The notes below the pieces were generated by a model. The model ran no database searches. It had not been told where the DNA came from and saw only the letters and a list, made by a program, of their open reading frames with translations. A DNA stretch of 7,329 nucleotides from assembly GCA_036272735.1 (NCBI GenBank), contig DATAYF010000138.1, positions 1 through 7,329 of the forward strand, written 5' to 3'. Below are positions 5,701-7,329 of the stretch, in pieces. Both the position numbers and the translations under genes were made by a program. Within the stretch, counting starts at the first letter, position 1. Each line of letters begins with the position of its first letter. Source of the stretch: DATAYF01 sp036272735 (GTDB lineage Bacteria; Chloroflexota; Ktedonobacteria; Ktedonobacterales; Ktedonobacteraceae).

Positions 5701-5885
5701 GAGAAAGTGATGGAAGTTCCGAAGTCATGAGGAACAAGAAAGCACTTCCCGATCCGACTCCTTTGCGGTTGGAAGCACATTCCGTAGTGCTGCCTCAGAG
5801 ACCTTCTCATCGATGACTTCTCAAAGATGGGCCGTCCAACGTGGCAAACAGTCATGCTCGAAATCAGTACTTTTGTGCTCAGTTG

Positions 5886-6152
5886 TTAGCCAGTTTGTTC
5901 TTTAGAGAGAAAACCGTTCACTCCGCTGTATACCTGAAATGATGGTTCTTTCTCTCCTCCTGTTTTTGGATCTGTCTGGAGGCGCAGCTCATCAGGCACC
6001 AGGGTCTGGCTGAGAACGGGGCTGATGAGCTCTGTGGCAAGGCAATCCATATAGACAATATCCCACAGTTTGCCCCCCATGAATTTCGCCTGACGCCGTC
6101 TCCCAATTTCCCGAAAACCAGCCTTGGCATAGGCGCGCTGGGCAGCGAGGTT
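5886..6152 (-). pseudogene. GNAT N-acetyltransferase, C-terminal remnant
   Basis: Reading leftwards from the inverted-repeat element, the frame gives NLAAQRAYAKAGFREIGRR and continues with RQAKFMGGKLWDIVYMDCLA. This is the last acetyl-CoA-binding helix and closing strands of a RimJ/RimL-like GNAT acetyltransferase. It ends 88 codons in at TAA (5886-5888). The first half of the domain is absent: the sequence right of 6152 is the element and then the iclR promoter, with no GNAT resemblance in any frame. The last ~45 residues beyond the fold look unrelated to GNAT. Truncation and the lack of a start make it non-functional. The 185 bp between it and the mer promoter hold nothing I can identify. 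Confidence 0.78.
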
Positions 6153-6325
6153 GGAAGTGTCAGAACTCAGAACATGACCGAAAAAGCTTCCCCAAAGTGG
6201 GGAAATAGACGTCCAGAATGAGCGAAGGGTGGGGACAATGCTCCCCTTTTCGTACTTTTTAGGGGTGGAAGTGGGGAAACATTCCTTCCATTACCTGACT
6301 GTTTCCTGAGTTCTGACACTTCCAA
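6151..6325. mobile_element. MITE-like element, 175 bp, perfect 20-bp terminal inverted repeats
   Basis: The left end TTGGAAGTGTCAGAACTCAG (6151-6170) is the exact reverse complement of 6306-6325. The interior has no credible ORF but holds a strong hairpin TTCCCCA-AAG-TGGGGAA (6188-6204) and further G/C-run pairings. No target duplication is visible: the left flank is GNAT coding sequence and the right flank is the iclR promoter. That suggests a deletion or rearrangement at the element. A fragment similar to its end lies at 2372-2387. It differs in sequence from the element at 164-313. The repeat is seen directly; classification as a non-autonomous transposable element is inference. Confidence 0.65.
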
Positions 6326-6334
6326 AGTTGATGA

Positions 6335-6364
6335 TTGACAGCCCGAATTGGCGTATGCTACAAT
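6335..6364 (+). promoter_or_regulatory. Sigma70 promoter of the iclR-type gene
   Basis: TTGACA (6335-6340, perfect) and TACAAT (6359-6364, 5 of 6) lie 18 bp apart. A TG one base before the -10 box gives an extended -10. It starts 10 bp beyond the end of the inverted-repeat element and about 120 bp upstream of the iclR start, leaving a leader of roughly 115 nt. The box quality suggests strong constitutive strength, so repression (perhaps by IclR itself) would be expected. Confidence 0.7.
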
Positions 6365-6485
6365 CGTTTTGTATATAAAAATGATTGTCACAAGTAAAAA
6401 TTCTCCGAAGCGATTACCAATTATCGATAGCGAACCAGGCCTTCTTGTAGTCATTCGTGGGTTAAGAATTCTGGGAACGAGGAGC

Positions 6486-7277
6486 ATGGACAAACTACGT
6501 AACCTTGAGAATATATCATCACAACCAACGTATCACGTGCCCGCGTTAGAGAAGGGTTTAGACATCCTTGAATGTCTGGCGGCACATGATACGCCATTGA
6601 CGCAGGCGCAACTGGCGCGCGAATTAGAGCGAGGTGCCAGTGAGCTCTTTCGTATGTTGACCTGTCTGGAACGGCGTGGGTATATCCAGCGTGACCCCTT
6701 ATCCGGAGCATACAGTCTGACGCTCCGTTTATTTGAACTTGGCCATACTCATTCTCCGTATCAAGGCTTATTGCGAGCTGCAGTGCGCCCGATGTGTGCA
6801 CTAACCGAAGAGATAGGTGAATCCTGTCATCTCAGTGTGATACACCAGGGAAAGCTGATTGTACTGGCACAGGAGGAGAACCGTGCTCCGATACGTCTTT
6901 CGGTCGAGGTGGGGGGGACATTCCCTTTATTACATACGGCATCGGGGCGCTTGCTATTGGCTTACCTGGATGCGGAAACACTGGAGGAGACGTGCCAACT
7001 CGATGAAGAGTATAAGGCGTTTTCGCCGGAGGAGAGCAGCGAACTGCGGGAACGGCTCATGCAGATTCGCAACCGTGGGTACGAGTACATTGTGGGTGAA
7101 TCCACCGATGGTGTGTGTGATGTCGTTGTGCTGGTTGGAACTCCCACCTCCTATATACGGGCTGCTCTGGCGATCTGCACACATTCACACAAACATGAGT
7201 CTTTCCTCGATACGACACTACCTGCTCTGCGGCGTTGTGCTGATGCTATTGGTCAGGCTGCAGGCATTGCCTTATAA
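6486..7277 (+). CDS. IclR-family transcriptional regulator
   Basis: A 263-residue DNA-binding regulator of normal family length. Residues ~16-82 form the winged HTH (VPALEKGLDILECLAAHDTP, then LTQAQLARELERGASELFRML and RRGYIQRDPLSGAYSLTLRLFELG). Residues ~85-260 form the effector-binding domain, with HLSVIHQGKLIVLAQEE, PLLHTASGRLLLAYL, RNRGYEYIVGESTDGVCDVVV and a C-terminal helix. The effector is unknown. The ATG at 6486 is preferred: GAGG lies just upstream, and the first family-like residues follow ~18 codons later. The frame is open back to a TTG at 6348, but that start lies inside the promoter. The next gene starts 23 bp after the stop, so the two are probably co-transcribed, and the regulator probably controls that downstream pathway. 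Confidence 0.9.
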   Translation: MDKLRNLENISSQPTYHVPALEKGLDILECLAAHDTPLTQAQLARELERGASELFRMLTCLERRGYIQRDPLSGAYSLTLRLFELGHTHSPYQGLLRAAVRPMCALTEEIGESCHLSVIHQGKLIVLAQEENRAPIRLSVEVGGTFPLLHTASGRLLLAYLDAETLEETCQLDEEYKAFSPEESSELRERLMQIRNRGYEYIVGESTDGVCDVVVLVGTPTSYIRAALAICTHSHKHESFLDTTLPALRRCADAIGQAAGIAL

Positions 7278-7300
7278 ATTTTGATAGGAGCGCCGCGATC

Positions 7301-7329
7301 ATGTTTCAACGTTGTTATTTCGAAGATTA
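7301..7329 (+). CDS. 5' end of a downstream gene, possibly MaoC-like dehydratase
   Basis: An ATG at 7301 follows AGGAG (7286-7290) by 10 nt and reads MFQRCYFED to the window edge. A YFED start is common in MaoC-like (hydratase/dehydratase) proteins, which often begin RYFEDFEVG, but nine residues cannot establish this. It lies 23 bp after the iclR-type gene on the same strand and is the likely target of that regulator. Confidence 0.5.

Noticed and set aside
5648..5737. 30-codon N-terminal extension of MerR
   Set aside because: It would run across the mer promoter and operator, while the internal ATG has a good ribosome-binding site and matches family N-termini.
6348..6485. 46-codon N-terminal extension of the IclR protein from a TTG start
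   Set aside because: The TTG lies between the -35 and -10 boxes of the predicted promoter, has no ribosome-binding site, and the extension has no family resemblance.
1..7329. CRISPR array, tRNA or rRNA genes, replication origin
   Set aside because: No regularly spaced direct repeats, cloverleaf with T-loop GTTCRA-type sequence, or iteron cluster was seen.

Overview
The window looks like an accessory region of a soil bacterium. NarL-type response-regulator remains, an APH-family kinase, a VOC protein, small palindromic elements and moderately GC-rich coding DNA would fit Chloroflexota of the Ktedonobacteria type. That placement is an impression from gene style only; no rRNA or marker gene is present.

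Layout. 1-88 (minus): 5' end of an unrecognised gene with a very strong ribosome-binding site and its own promoter. 164-313: a 150-bp MITE-like element with perfect 21-bp inverted ends and a possible 3-bp target duplication. 314-725: gene-free leader DNA with hairpins. 726-2327 (plus): a complete CPA1-type Na+/H+ antiporter. 2368-2387: a piece resembling the end of the second MITE-like element, lying where a NarL/LuxR response-regulator pseudogene (2402-2892) begins. That pseudogene has lost its N-terminus and carries one frameshift.

3082-5647 (all minus) is the core of the window: merR, a GDCCVxC-type cysteine-rich protein and merB (organomercurial lyase), then a VOC/bleomycin-resistance-like protein and an APH-family kinase. 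merR, the GDCCVxC gene and merB are joined by ATGA overlaps, and the VOC and kinase genes by a GTGA overlap. A textbook MerR-type promoter with a 20-bp spacer and a dyad operator lies immediately upstream of merR and reads through the whole set. MerR keeps the three Hg(II)-binding cysteines and MerB keeps its Cys/Asp/Cys catalytic set, so this should be a working mercury-responsive operon. No merA, merT or merP is in the window.

5886-6152 (minus): the last 88 codons of a GNAT acetyltransferase, cut off exactly at a second MITE-like element (6151-6325, perfect 20-bp inverted ends). Ten bases beyond it starts a strong promoter for an IclR-family regulator (6486-7277, plus). A further gene begins 23 bp later (7301, plus) and runs out of the window; its first nine residues would suit a MaoC-like dehydratase, weakly.

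Reading together: a mercury/drug-resistance-like module sits between two decayed genes, each truncated at or near a related 16-bp end sequence. This suggests the module was brought in or rearranged by small mobile elements.
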